In this document: positions 1 through 8,603 of the stretch, in pieces
How positions within the stretch are numbered: the stretch's first letter is position 1
Layout: each line of letters begins with the position of its first letter
Made by a program: the position numbers and the translations under genes
Origin: an uncultured Alteromonadaceae bacterium
GTDB taxonomy: Bacteria > Pseudomonadota > Gammaproteobacteria > Enterobacterales > Alteromonadaceae
DNA length: 42,043 bases
Direction of reading: 5' to 3'
Assembly: GCA_938085045.1 (NCBI GenBank)
Contig: CALKGI010000043.1
Location: forward strand, 1 to 42,043
The notes under the pieces: generated by a model
What the model was told of the DNA's origin: nothing
The model's input: the letters and a program-made list of their open reading frames with translations, nothing else
The model's database searches: none

Positions 1-172
1 TGGTCATTTTGCTGGCTAAAATAAGCATTAGCTTCGTTATTAATCTTGCCATTAGAGTGACTAGTGGCGGCGATTAATGCCTTGCTACTGCTTATTTTCC
101 CTGCCCAAAATCAGACCAGTGAATTAATGTCATTGGTATAATAAAATATTAGTGCCGGACTTCATGCTGGGT

Positions 173-203
173 ACCACAACCTACATTGCACGTAGGTTGT
201 GGT
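173..203. repeat. perfect 12-bp inverted repeat, intergenic palindrome
   Basis: The arms at 173-184 and 192-203 (accacaacctac / gtaggttgtggt) are exact reverse complements around a 7-nt loop. No U-tract follows. The sequence after it (about 204-235) looks like the degenerate tail of a dispersed intergenic repeat. The rest of 1-268 holds no gene I can support; bases 1-120 could contain the end of a gene lying outside the window. Confidence 0.5.
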
Positions 204-268
204 TGAGATTGCGGAGCAACGAAGCCCAACAATTATAAACAAACGGACGTCTCTTGGATTATTGTTAA

Positions 269-1243
269 ATGAAGATTATCGATATCACCAACACCGAATT
301 TATTCCTTATAAAACAAACTTGTTGCAGCAAACCTCTGATATATCTCCCTTTTACCAGCCAATTAATGTTCAATACTACCGCGATTATTTTGAGCGCACG
401 GATGATGACTTGTCTTTTATCATCGAACTGGGTAAAGCGGGTTTATTGCTGGTTTTGGTGTCAAAACCGATTAATGGCGTGTGTGATTATTTTGGTTTGC
501 CAGTAAAACTGGTGTGGCAACCGGGTTTGACAATAAAGCAACAAAAAGGCGCTTTGAAAGTGGCGTACAAGCAGTTGGATAAAATAACTGATGAGCACCA
601 AGCCGTTATTCGATATGAAGAAACACTGAGCGGACAAGTGTCAGCTTTTTGTCGCCGCTTGCTAAGCAAAAAGGTTTTGCCTTCAACGCAATATCAGCAA
701 GTCATTGATTTGACGTGGCCAGAAGATCAATTGCTGTCGGATATGCGAAAAATCTATCGTGCCAATGTTCGATGGGGCGAAGCGAACATGACTTATCGGT
801 TATTGACTGCTAACAATATAAAACCCAATGAAATAGAAGATTTTCGCCAGCTACACATTGAAGTGGCTGGTAAAGAAACTCGCTCAGCTAATTCTTGGGC
901 ACTACAGCAACAAATGATTGAGCGCGGTGAAGGGTTTGCAATTTATGGCTACCTTGAAGACCGCTTGGTCGCTACCGGTTTGTTTGTTTACAACCAACAT
1001 ACCTGTTATTACGGGGTAGGGGCTTATGCCCGAGACTTATTTGATAAATCGATTTCGCACGCGCTGGTGTGGCGAGGCATATTACAGGCCAAGGCATTAG
1101 GTTGTACGCAAATGAAGATGGGCGATGCGCATTTTGGTCAAATTGTTAAACCAGATGGGCAGTTACCGAATGATAAAGATATAACAATTAGCCATTTTAA
1201 ACAGGGTTTTGGTGGGGAGCTTGTGGCCATTTTAACTTTTTGA
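269..1243 (+). CDS. FemAB/GNAT-like acyltransferase (BioF2-like, Acetyltransf_6 type)
   Basis: A 324-residue soluble protein without signal peptide or membrane segments. The second half (about residues 150-310) has the features of the FemAB-like GNAT fold: a run around 158-170 rich in Arg and Trp (MRKIYRANVRWGE), the segment 'HIEVAGKETRSANSWALQ' near 200, and a late 'GCTQMKMGDAHF' strand. Members of this group transfer acyl or aminoacyl groups to sugars or peptides and often occur in surface-polysaccharide or glycosylation loci; the substrate here is unknown. It stands alone: no Shine-Dalgarno is obvious before the ATG, and the next gene has its own predicted promoter overlapping this gene's stop codon. 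Family call moderately sure, role not. Confidence 0.65.
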   Translation: MKIIDITNTEFIPYKTNLLQQTSDISPFYQPINVQYYRDYFERTDDDLSFIIELGKAGLLLVLVSKPINGVCDYFGLPVKLVWQPGLTIKQQKGALKVAYKQLDKITDEHQAVIRYEETLSGQVSAFCRRLLSKKVLPSTQYQQVIDLTWPEDQLLSDMRKIYRANVRWGEANMTYRLLTANNIKPNEIEDFRQLHIEVAGKETRSANSWALQQQMIERGEGFAIYGYLEDRLVATGLFVYNQHTCYYGVGAYARDLFDKSISHALVWRGILQAKALGCTQMKMGDAHFGQIVKPDGQLPNDKDITISHFKQGFGGELVAILTF

Positions 1244-1268
1244 CACATTTACAATAGGAGCAAATAAT
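1240..1268 (+). promoter_or_regulatory. predicted sigma-70 promoter for the secreted-protein operon
   Basis: A perfect -35 hexamer TTGACA (1240-1245) overlaps the stop codon of the preceding gene. After a 17-nt spacer comes AATAAT (1263-1268), five of six matches to the -10 consensus. It would give a leader of roughly 90 nt before the start codon at 1367. Confidence 0.5.
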
Positions 1269-1307
1269 AGACACTGCTGTTTATCTGAGCTAATATGCAG
1301 ACTCTTA

Positions 1308-1333
1308 GGTTTTCAAGATCGGACTTGAAAACC
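1308..1333 (+). promoter_or_regulatory. 10-bp perfect hairpin in the leader of the 1367 gene
   Basis: ggttttcaag (1308-1317) pairs perfectly with cttgaaaacc (1324-1333) around a 6-nt loop. No U-run follows, so it is not a standard terminator. It lies between the predicted promoter and the AAAGGAAA ribosome-binding site, where a leader or stability element would lie. Confidence 0.4.
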
Positions 1334-1366
1334 CGCTGTAAGTAAATGTAATAAAGGAAATTGTAA

Positions 1367-1918
1367 ATGAAAAAGTCTAATGTAGTTCTCGCCTCAACCT
1401 TTACCCTATTAATGAGTCTTACCAGTATCAATGCTAATGCCGCACCAGTCACAGGCACGGCCGTACTTTTAGATGGTAACACCACTTCAGCACCAAACAC
1501 CTTCTATGTCGCATTACCCAAAGGTAGTTGTAGCCTGCTAATGTCATCAGTTATCAATACAGGAAAATATGATAAAGCTGTATTGGCTGTCGCTGCAACA
1601 AAAGTTGATGGTTCATATACCGACCAAAAGCTGTGTCGACAGTTTCATAATACCCTGCCACTCAATGCTAAAACTGGGGGGCCTGAATATACCACCAAAC
1701 ATTACTCCTATGGCATTTCACCTCTTGTGCAATGTGCATCGTCAATTACTTTAACTGATGAATCTCCTTTTCTAAGGGTTTGGGTGGCTGATATTTATGG
1801 CGATCAACCTTCCAATGTTGATGATTTAGCCACTTATCATATTCGCTCAAATACTGGGCCTTGGTTGAAAAGCAGTGTTCAGCCTAGTTACCTCAGCGTC
1901 TCTTATTCTTGCGAATAA
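1367..1918 (+). CDS. secreted hypothetical protein with four cysteines
   Basis: 183 residues with a clear Sec signal peptide (MKKSNVVLA..., hydrophobic core, cleavage after ANAA or near residue 26). The mature part has four Cys (in GSCSLL, KLCRQF, VQCASS and the C-terminal SCE), suggesting two disulfides in an exported protein. I do not recognise the family. The ATG has a good ribosome-binding site (AAAGGAAA, about 7 nt upstream). The following calcium-binding protein starts 5 nt after the stop, so the two are very likely co-transcribed. They converge on a fimbrial operon, which makes a role on the cell surface or as a fimbrial partner conceivable but unproven. Confidence 0.6.
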   Translation: MKKSNVVLASTFTLLMSLTSINANAAPVTGTAVLLDGNTTSAPNTFYVALPKGSCSLLMSSVINTGKYDKAVLAVAATKVDGSYTDQKLCRQFHNTLPLNAKTGGPEYTTKHYSYGISPLVQCASSITLTDESPFLRVWVADIYGDQPSNVDDLATYHIRSNTGPWLKSSVQPSYLSVSYSCE

Positions 1919-1923
1919 CCGCC

Positions 1924-2886
1924 ATGCGTAAATTAACTCTATTATTAGGTTGCCTGTTGGCAGCCAGTGTTAACGCAGCTGATATTTCGCCTGAATTTAA
2001 ACGAACATACAGCGGTGATGGTAGCAAACATCATTCGTTTGACGTTATGGGCAGGCGGTTTCAGCAATTTCCACTAACCGACTCATCATCTAATCCAGAT
2101 TTGGATAGTGATGGCATACTTAACGAGCAGGACAATTGCCCGATAGATTACAATCCAGATCAGTTAGATACTGATGGCGACTTAATCGGTGATGTTTGTG
2201 ACCCAGACATTGACAATGATGGTCACAGCAACGACTTAGATAATTGCCCAATCATTGCTAATGTTGATCAGGCTGACCTTGATGGCGACACCATAGGCGA
2301 TGTTTGTGATCCAGATATCGATGGTGATTTGTTCAACAACGATGTTGATAACTGTCCTGTAGACGCTAACCCATTGCAACAAGATTGGGATGGTGACTTC
2401 ATTGGCGATGTTTGTGATTCAGACATTGATAATGACAACTGGGATAACATTGATGATTGTGATGACTTTAATGATCAAATAAACCCGGGTGCTGCTGAAA
2501 TCCCTTATAACGGATTGGATGACAATTGTAATGGGATTGAAGATGATACCGTCGAAGGTGTAATTGATGATATTGGAGATATCATTGGCGATATTCCAAC
2601 CGTTGATTTCAAAGGAAAAAACAACGCTAAAACGCTGTTGAACAAATTGGATGCCATAGTAGCAATGGTCAATGATGCACTTGCTGAGCCTTTACCAGCA
2701 GATCGCAATGCATTGTTGCAACAGGCTTTAGATAAGCTTGAAACCGATTTGATACCTAAAACCGATGGCTGCGCTCTAGAGGGGGACTGGGATAAGAACG
2801 ACTGGTTGCGTGACTGTGAGCAACAAGCCATTTTGTATCCTAAATTGATTGCATTTGCAGCTTGGATCAGTTCAATGATCGCTTAG
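1924..2886 (+). CDS. secreted thrombospondin type-3 repeat, calcium-binding protein
   Basis: 320 residues from the ATG at 1924. An in-frame TTG at 1909 is less likely, because a signal peptide (MRKLTLLLGCLLAASVNA) begins exactly at the ATG. From about residue 55 there are consecutive Asp-rich units of the type DxDxDGxxxxxDNCPxxxNxxQxDxDxDxxGDVCD. These are thrombospondin type-3 repeats that bind Ca2+ in eukaryotic and bacterial surface proteins. They are followed by a DCDDFNDQINPGAAE...GLDDNCNG segment resembling the MopE-type metal-binding motif. The C-terminal 100 residues are helical and unassigned (VEGVIDDIGDIIGDI...). It is probably exported and calcium-stiffened. It is co-directional with the secreted protein before it; a bidirectional terminator follows. 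Confidence 0.75.
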   Translation: MRKLTLLLGCLLAASVNAADISPEFKRTYSGDGSKHHSFDVMGRRFQQFPLTDSSSNPDLDSDGILNEQDNCPIDYNPDQLDTDGDLIGDVCDPDIDNDGHSNDLDNCPIIANVDQADLDGDTIGDVCDPDIDGDLFNNDVDNCPVDANPLQQDWDGDFIGDVCDSDIDNDNWDNIDDCDDFNDQINPGAAEIPYNGLDDNCNGIEDDTVEGVIDDIGDIIGDIPTVDFKGKNNAKTLLNKLDAIVAMVNDALAEPLPADRNALLQQALDKLETDLIPKTDGCALEGDWDKNDWLRDCEQQAILYPKLIAFAAWISSMIA

Positions 2887-2910
2887 CCGCATATTCATTC
2901 ATGATAAAAA

Positions 2911-2936
2911 AAAGGTCAGGTTTATCCCTGACCTTT
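2911..2936. terminator. bidirectional rho-independent terminator
   Basis: aaaggtcagg (2911-2920) and cctgaccttt (2927-2936) form a 10-bp stem with a 6-nt loop. It has an A-run before it and a T-rich tail after it. It separates the convergent calcium-binding gene and fimbrial usher gene. Confidence 0.85.
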
Positions 2937-2974
2937 TATTTTTAACCGCTATTAAAACCTCGTAAAATATAAAC

Positions 2975-5560
2975 TCATTTAACCGCCTTCAAAACAAAAG
3001 CATCAAGCACCATCAAAGGTTCGGTGCCGCCCACCAGTTTAAATTGGCGAACTTTTTCTGTTTTAACACTCAACGACTTATCTTTGAGGTAATCTTCGCC
3101 AATAGATACCTGATAATCTCCCGGCAGCACTTCATTGAATAAAAAATAACCATCGTATTCGGTAGTGACCTGTTTGACTATATTACCGTCTTGCATTAAG
3201 TACACCGGCACGCTTGATTTGCCTTTGGTTTGCGCGTTTATTCCTGAGACTTTTACATCGCCTTCAACCTCGAAGTTTTCGTAAAATGGAATGTCTAAAG
3301 TGACTTCGCCACCCGGATGAGAGGTGACGCGGTATTGCTCGGTCAACGGGGCCATAAAAGGATTTTCCATTTCGCTGGTGTCAACTTGAACCAGCTGGGG
3401 ATGATAACTTTGCACGCCGTAAATGACCGCTTTGCCATTGGCGTCACTAGAACCCCCGGTTTTTTGTCCTACTTTATATTTCACGCCTTTGATGGGTTCA
3501 TCATTGCCATCAAATTTTTGATTGGCATTTTTATCCCAATAGGCGCGGGTTCTTATGCGCGCCGAACTGTTGTAGCTCTGCGGGCTTTGTGAGGCAAAAG
3601 GCGCGTCCCACGCAAATGCGGTTGAAAAATTTAATGACAGTGATGATTTTTGAATACTGTCGTGCGTTAACTTGGCACCGAGTTGATAACCATCAAATTG
3701 TGCCGAGTAATCGGCGATGACTTTGAGCGAGTTATTATAGGTTTGGTAACCGGTATTGATGCGGACACTGTGTTTACCGAACTTTTTTCGCCACGCGACA
3801 TTGAGCTGTTTGTTAATATTCCCCGCCGTTTTGGTGTAGTCTGCACGGACTTGAAACAAGTTATCGTTAATGACGATGCGGGCCAGCATTGATGTGGCAA
3901 AGTTTGTTGAGTCAGTATAAGCGAATTTGTTAGTGATTTGATTAACGCCTATTCTAGCCCCTAAGTTGGCTTCGTAACGGCTGATGCTGTTTTGCCCTTG
4001 GGTGTGTTGTTGGTATTTAAAACTAACATCGTAATCGGTAAAGTTATTTTCCCAACCTGCCGAGGTGCCTTGTTCAAAGCTGTCTTGGTCAAATAAATAG
4101 GCGCTGTAGTTAGACAGGCTAAAGATACCTAAGGTTGAATTTATTGAATAGTCTACCGAATAAGGCATTTGGTCTTGTTGGTTGTTGTCACCTATGCCGA
4201 TATCTAGCAATTGGTTTTCGTCTAGATACAACATTTCGGCGAAAGTTGTGTTGTACTTAGCGTTGGCACTGTCGACAATGCTGCCAACGCCCAAGTTGAT
4301 GTGGTCGGTCAAACCATAATTAACACGACCCACTGCCAGTTTGTCAAACAAACGCTCATGGGCCGGGGCATCACCAAACGTGGGGATATCGGGCTCTATA
4401 AAATACAGTTCAGGTTGCCATTTTCCTTTGTATAGGCCTTGATTCGACACGTTGAAATTAAAACGTTTCTCTTTCATTTCGCCATTAGGACCATATAAAA
4501 CCGCTTTATAGTCATTTTGTCCAGCGCTGATATTAACGCCTTCAAAACGGTATTGTCCACGTTCGTCAAGTTGGCTGTAATCAATCAGTTGGTCGCCACG
4601 GTATAATTCAACGGTCCAACCGGGCAGACCTTCTACCTGAAAACTTTTGGCAAAGTTTTGGGTTAATTGATTGCCACGAATGGCCACGCCACGGCCACTA
4701 AAGCTGGCACGTAAAAACTTACCTGCGGGAAAAAACACATCACCTAAGGCGTAGTTGAATTGATTGCCAAGCAAGTCGACTTCGCGTTGTGCTTTAAAGC
4801 GATAGTTACTTTGGGTGTTGTTACCACTGGCCAGTACATTTACGCCGTGACCAAATAAATCTAATACAGCGGAGCTTACAACGCTGGTTTGTGAGTTGTT
4901 AGACAGGGTTTTACTGATACGAATGTCGCTTGAGGGCCAATTTATCCATTGATATTGATTGTCGTATGCCACTGTTTTGTTGACTTGTTTTTTAAAACCA
5001 TCGATTTGGTTGTAGCGAAATTTACGTTTTATCGCTTCAAAGTAAGGGTGGCGGCCTTTGGTGTTGAAGTTGACCATTAGGCGGTTCATATCCACCATGA
5101 TGTTAATATCGAACCATCGGTTCAGTGCTTTACTGTTGAGGTAAATCACGTCTTCGAATTCAATAAAATCATCGCCTTCAATGAGATAAGTTTTGCCTGC
5201 AATGGTGATTTTCTTGTGGGCTAAATCTGAGCTGACCAGAGCATTTTGATAAAATACCCAGCCGGTAATTTCTTTGATCTTGTTGCTATTGCTCATGTTG
5301 ATATTGCTGCTGGGATACTCAAGGTGAATTTCAAGCACGGTTTTTAGGGAGCTTAAGGCAACATGAAAAGATTCATAGTCGGGCGTGTAAAGTTCAACTT
5401 CGCCTTCAAAAGCGCGCATGTCCAGAAATGGGTCGAGGTAGACAATATCTTCGGCTCGTGCGGTATGACAAATCAATAAGGCAAACAGAAAAAAGACCTG
5501 AACACAACGCATACTAAAGAACGGTATACAGTTGTTTGTCAGGCCCTTGATTCTATTCAT
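2975..5560 (-). CDS. outer membrane usher of a CS1/class 5-like (alternate chaperone-usher) fimbria
   Basis: About 861 residues, the usual length of CooC/CfaC/TcfC-type ushers. The protein has a signal sequence (hydrophobic VFFLFALLI, cleavage near HTARA), an N-terminal periplasmic part, a long beta-rich barrel region with many aromatic alternating segments, a plug-like stretch around 'GLPGWTVELYRGDQLIDYSQLDERGQYRF', and C-terminal Ig-like carboxypeptidase-regulatory modules (...EYDGYFLFNEVLPGDYQVSI). It would form the pore that exports and assembles the pilin subunits. It is last in the operon, 19 nt after the subunit gene's stop. The start is uncertain: TTG at 5566, ATG at 5560 or ATG at 5512 all precede the signal peptide; I chose 5560. 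The operon ends at the bidirectional terminator 2911-2936. Confidence 0.85.
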   Translation of the reverse strand: MNRIKGLTNNCIPFFSMRCVQVFFLFALLICHTARAEDIVYLDPFLDMRAFEGEVELYTPDYESFHVALSSLKTVLEIHLEYPSSNINMSNSNKIKEITGWVFYQNALVSSDLAHKKITIAGKTYLIEGDDFIEFEDVIYLNSKALNRWFDINIMVDMNRLMVNFNTKGRHPYFEAIKRKFRYNQIDGFKKQVNKTVAYDNQYQWINWPSSDIRISKTLSNNSQTSVVSSAVLDLFGHGVNVLASGNNTQSNYRFKAQREVDLLGNQFNYALGDVFFPAGKFLRASFSGRGVAIRGNQLTQNFAKSFQVEGLPGWTVELYRGDQLIDYSQLDERGQYRFEGVNISAGQNDYKAVLYGPNGEMKEKRFNFNVSNQGLYKGKWQPELYFIEPDIPTFGDAPAHERLFDKLAVGRVNYGLTDHINLGVGSIVDSANAKYNTTFAEMLYLDENQLLDIGIGDNNQQDQMPYSVDYSINSTLGIFSLSNYSAYLFDQDSFEQGTSAGWENNFTDYDVSFKYQQHTQGQNSISRYEANLGARIGVNQITNKFAYTDSTNFATSMLARIVINDNLFQVRADYTKTAGNINKQLNVAWRKKFGKHSVRINTGYQTYNNSLKVIADYSAQFDGYQLGAKLTHDSIQKSSLSLNFSTAFAWDAPFASQSPQSYNSSARIRTRAYWDKNANQKFDGNDEPIKGVKYKVGQKTGGSSDANGKAVIYGVQSYHPQLVQVDTSEMENPFMAPLTEQYRVTSHPGGEVTLDIPFYENFEVEGDVKVSGINAQTKGKSSVPVYLMQDGNIVKQVTTEYDGYFLFNEVLPGDYQVSIGEDYLKDKSLSVKTEKVRQFKLVGGTEPLMVLDAFVLKAVK

Positions 5561-5579
5561 TATCAATAACGATTGCGGT

Positions 5580-6077
5580 TTAGTTGTATACGGCAGTCAT
5601 GTTGAAATCGAACTGGTAAGAACCTGTATTCACCTGACTTGGGTCGTCCACCTTCAACTCACCACGCATTTCAACATCTACGTTGCCAGTACTGTCGACG
5701 TTGACAAGTGCACCTGCGGCAGAGTTTGTTTTGTTGTACAAACTTAAGCTTAAGCCGCCGTTGACAAGAAGAGATGAATCAAATGCGTAGTTCACCTCGG
5801 CAAACGGAGCACCTGCTATGGTATAAACACCATTGTTAAAGGGGCCGCTACAGTAGTTCTTGTCTGGAAGTGGCGCACCGTAAGATGTACATATCACTAG
5901 GCCATCGGTGACGCTTTCGTCAATACGAACCGCTGATATGACCATCGGTGTTTTCTGCGTGATTGAAATTGGTATGGCTTCCTTGACGACATCAACGTTA
6001 ACAGTGAAAGTCTCGGCAGATGCACCCATTGAAACACTGGCTGCCAATAGGCTGGTGATTAACATTTTGTTTTTCAT
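5580..6077 (-). CDS. fimbrial major subunit (CS1/DUF4402-like pilin)
   Basis: 165 residues with a signal peptide (MKNKMLITSLLAASVSMGASA, then ETFTVNVDV). The mature protein is all-beta with one Cys pair (VICTSYG and KNYCSGPF). It ends in an alternating hydrophobic strand 'GSYQFDFNMTAVYN', as in donor-strand-exchange subunits of alternate chaperone-usher fimbriae. It lies between the chaperone and usher genes, the standard position of the structural subunit. It would be exported, capped by the chaperone and polymerised at the usher. No separate tip-adhesin gene is present in the operon. Confidence 0.75.
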   Translation of the reverse strand: MKNKMLITSLLAASVSMGASAETFTVNVDVVKEAIPISITQKTPMVISAVRIDESVTDGLVICTSYGAPLPDKNYCSGPFNNGVYTIAGAPFAEVNYAFDSSLLVNGGLSLSLYNKTNSAAGALVNVDSTGNVDVEMRGELKVDDPSQVNTGSYQFDFNMTAVYN

Positions 6078-6132
6078 AATATAGATTTCCTTGGTTACTA
6101 TTTACTAGATTGACGTACTGCTTAGTACTGGT

Positions 6133-6879
6133 TTAAATTGACTGCTGAAGAATGATCTCCTCAGAGTCGGGGTGCAAAAGCTTAAATATCAAGCCTTTGC
6201 GGGTCTGGATTGTATCGGGTAATTCAATGCTGAACTTGCGTTGAGCGAGCTCTCGATATACGCCGACATTGTGTTTTCGGTAGATAATTTCGCCATTGCT
6301 GTCTTCAATGATTATATTGCCAAAGGCCGAGCCATTGCCGCTGCGGTTAATATCAAAGTTCAAGGTATTATCGGTGGCGGTAAAAGCAAAGTTGGTGGCG
6401 CTGACATCGACGTTAACCGTGCCATTTTTAATAAAAATGGGGATGACCATGCGCAGGTTAGGGCGAATTATCATGCCTTTGGCTTCTCCGTCTAGCGGAG
6501 GTAATAATTCTTCAATCAACAAATGGGTTCTAAATTCACCGATTTCTTTAATCCCACGGGTACGAACTCGAAATTTTTGATAAGTATGTGGCGTCACGTT
6601 TTTGGCCATGCGAGGGCTGACCCTAACGAGGCTTTTGGCCGAGTAGGCATAGTCTTCAATTGGTTTAATTTCGCCAATTTCGTTCATCGCCATATCTAAC
6701 AACTGCACCCTAAAGCTGATGAATTCTTCGCTGGTGTTGTAAACTCGTAAGTCGGTGCGCCGCTCTTTTTGGTCGAGTACCACACGGTATTTGTCGAGGT
6801 TAAATTCGGCATTTACTGTCAAACTGGTCAGGCACAGTACAGCCATTAAAGGTTTTAAAAAGCGTTTTATCTGTAACAT
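6133..6879 (-). CDS. periplasmic fimbrial chaperone (alternate chaperone-usher pathway)
   Basis: 248 residues from the ATG at 6879, which has an AGG-containing ribosome-binding site inside an upstream in-frame extension (an ATG at 6891 is possible but poorly placed). It has a signal peptide (MLQIKRFLKPLMAVLCLTSLTVNA), then a PapD-like Ig fold: 'RVVLDQKERRTDLRVYNTSEE' strand, 'SAKSLVRVSPRMAKNVTPHTYQKFRVRTRG' with the basic anchoring region, and 'EFRTHLLIEELLPP'. These are characteristic of CooB/CfaA-like chaperones, which hold subunits by donor-strand complementation. It is the first gene of the operon; the subunit gene starts 55 nt downstream of its stop. Confidence 0.85.
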   Translation of the reverse strand: MLQIKRFLKPLMAVLCLTSLTVNAEFNLDKYRVVLDQKERRTDLRVYNTSEEFISFRVQLLDMAMNEIGEIKPIEDYAYSAKSLVRVSPRMAKNVTPHTYQKFRVRTRGIKEIGEFRTHLLIEELLPPLDGEAKGMIIRPNLRMVIPIFIKNGTVNVDVSATNFAFTATDNTLNFDINRSGNGSAFGNIIIEDSNGEIIYRKHNVGVYRELAQRKFSIELPDTIQTRKGLIFKLLHPDSEEIILQQSI

Positions 6880-7432
6880 GTGATGCCTCATCGTTTTAAC
6901 TTAACCCCAAAATTAGACACAAAGATGCCGCGCTGAATTTTGCAGTTTTCAGTTTTTTGTAAGCGATTAAATCGTTTTTAATTTAAAATTAGGCAGAGGT
7001 ATTTATTATTGTCCGTCATTTTGACGGGAGGGTAACCACTTCCAAATCTACTATATTCCATTGTTTTGTCGTTTAGGTATTTCATATTCAAATTCATTTT
7101 TGAACATGCTTTCGAATTCTTTTCGAGTGCTAGATTACCTGAATGCCTTTTAACGATATCAACTAAAAAATTGAAAATCCATCAAAATTTCGTAGTTAAA
7201 TGATTAAATAACGACCAGACATACATTTTTTAATAATAGATTGTTACCAGTCAAAAAGTAGGAGTGAGTTGTTTTATAAGGATTATTTTGAGTTCAACTG
7301 AGAAAAATACCAAAAATGCAAATGTCTGATATTTTAAACATAAAGTTCGTTGTTATTTTGGGGTTTTGGTGGCAAAAAGAGAAATAATCTGGGTGAGCCG
7401 TTTAAAACTCACCTATTGTGTCTGTTCATTCG
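6880..7432. other. AT-rich intergenic region without a supported gene
   Basis: About 550 nt with no credible ORF on either strand. The part near 6880-7050 must hold the promoter of the minus-strand fimbrial operon, but I see no convincing -10/-35 pair. An 11-bp palindrome cgatttaatcg (minus strand, near 6963-6973) could be an operator. A 6-bp stem (ggtgag/ctcacc, about 7392-7413) lies just beyond the end of the oxidoreductase gene and lacks a clear U-tract. Confidence 0.5.
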
Positions 7433-8560
7433 TTACAAAAACGAAATCATATTGTCATAAATGGCTCGGCCTAAACCACCTGTTTGGGTCATATCGACCA
7501 CTCTAACTTTACCCTCACTGACAAGACCCAGATTCACCATATCGTCCATGCCTATACGCGGACGTATTTCTTCAACATATTGATGGGTGACAATTTGGGC
7601 ATCGTCGCTCATCAGTCCAACAATCACTAGTTGTTGTACTAATGAGTCGAGAAACTCTGGTGTTAAATGACTGGTGTGACCTTTGAGGGTAATGGCCAAA
7701 TAAACGATGCCCGGTTCGACTTCGCCTACGTAAAAGTCCATACGTGAGGCAATGTAAATGCTGGTCGAGATAGGAAAATAAGCATAAAAAAAGCGATGGC
7801 AAAACGATGCTTTGACTTTCAATTGCAAGGTGCTGTTATGGTGTTGCGTGGTTTTTTTAAACTCAAACGGTTGCAGGTGACCAATAGTGACCTTGTTAGG
7901 AATACAATGTTGAGCCAAATAAGCTTGTTTGCCACTTATGCTGCTGCCATCGTTTAATTCGAGCGTGACAGAATCTGGCAGTATCTTCATGTTGTCGACA
8001 TTTTTTTCGAGCAACACATCACATCCTGATTGGGCCAACTTGTCTGCTAGTGCTTGTCTGAAAGTGCTGGTGCCGCCTTTCATAAACTTAACACCAATGG
8101 CCGAATTGTCGGTGGGGCGATAGTGCGGTGCTAGCATAGGGTTGTTTTTATTAACGTGTTCAACAAACATTTGATAGTTCATGCCTTGGTGCATGGCTTG
8201 TTTAACTTGTTCAAACAGGGCAGGGGAACTCACGCGATGCAGGTAATAGGATGAATACGGGTGGAGCTTTTGGCCAAATAATTCTTCGGTAAAGGCTACG
8301 CAACTTTCTTCTAATACATCTTCCATTTCAAGCCCAAGGTGGCTTTCTAAAAAGTCGTATAAACCGGGGTGGGGTTCGAGAATATGCGGCACCATACAGG
8401 AAAAGGTATGGCCGTCAAAATCGCCACTTTGCCAAACCCCGCCGACTGAGTCGCGTCTGTCGATGAGCAAAACTTTGTGATGCCTAGCCAATGACGCGGC
8501 ATGTAAACACATGACCGGGCTGGCCCCAATCAAAATGATATCGTATTGTTGAGTATCCAT
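7433..8560 (-). CDS. FAD-dependent oxidoreductase-like protein (amine oxidase / UDP-galactopyranose mutase-like fold)
   Basis: 375 residues. The ATG at 8560 has AAGGCG at good spacing; a TTG one codon earlier is unlikely. The N-terminus is a Rossmann beta-alpha-beta: 'YDIILIGASPVMCLHAASLARHHKVLLIDRRDSVGGVW', with the acidic end of strand 2 replaced by IDRR and followed by the GG doublet typical of the flavin amine-oxidase superfamily. The dinucleotide loop is GASPVM rather than GxGxxG, so FAD binding is likely but altered. The C-terminal 'TGGLGRAIYDNMISFL' resembles the last FAD-contacting helix of the superfamily. The substrate is unknown. It follows a methyltransferase gene after about 43 nt and is probably its operon partner in sugar or glycan tailoring. 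Confidence 0.65.
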   Translation of the reverse strand: MDTQQYDIILIGASPVMCLHAASLARHHKVLLIDRRDSVGGVWQSGDFDGHTFSCMVPHILEPHPGLYDFLESHLGLEMEDVLEESCVAFTEELFGQKLHPYSSYYLHRVSSPALFEQVKQAMHQGMNYQMFVEHVNKNNPMLAPHYRPTDNSAIGVKFMKGGTSTFRQALADKLAQSGCDVLLEKNVDNMKILPDSVTLELNDGSSISGKQAYLAQHCIPNKVTIGHLQPFEFKKTTQHHNSTLQLKVKASFCHRFFYAYFPISTSIYIASRMDFYVGEVEPGIVYLAITLKGHTSHLTPEFLDSLVQQLVIVGLMSDDAQIVTHQYVEEIRPRIGMDDMVNLGLVSEGKVRVVDMTQTGGLGRAIYDNMISFL

Positions 8561-8603
8561 CAAAACGCCTTTTGGTCGTTATTCATTATTATGATTTGTT
8601 TGC

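Noticed and set aside
1-120. Tail of a gene at the left edge
   Set aside because: Every plus-strand frame closes early or reads as unremarkable sequence; cannot be supported.
2268-2831. Minus-strand ORFs inside the calcium-binding protein gene
   Set aside because: Shadows of the Asp-rich repeats (low-complexity Ser/Pro/Leu products); no ribosome site or family resemblance.
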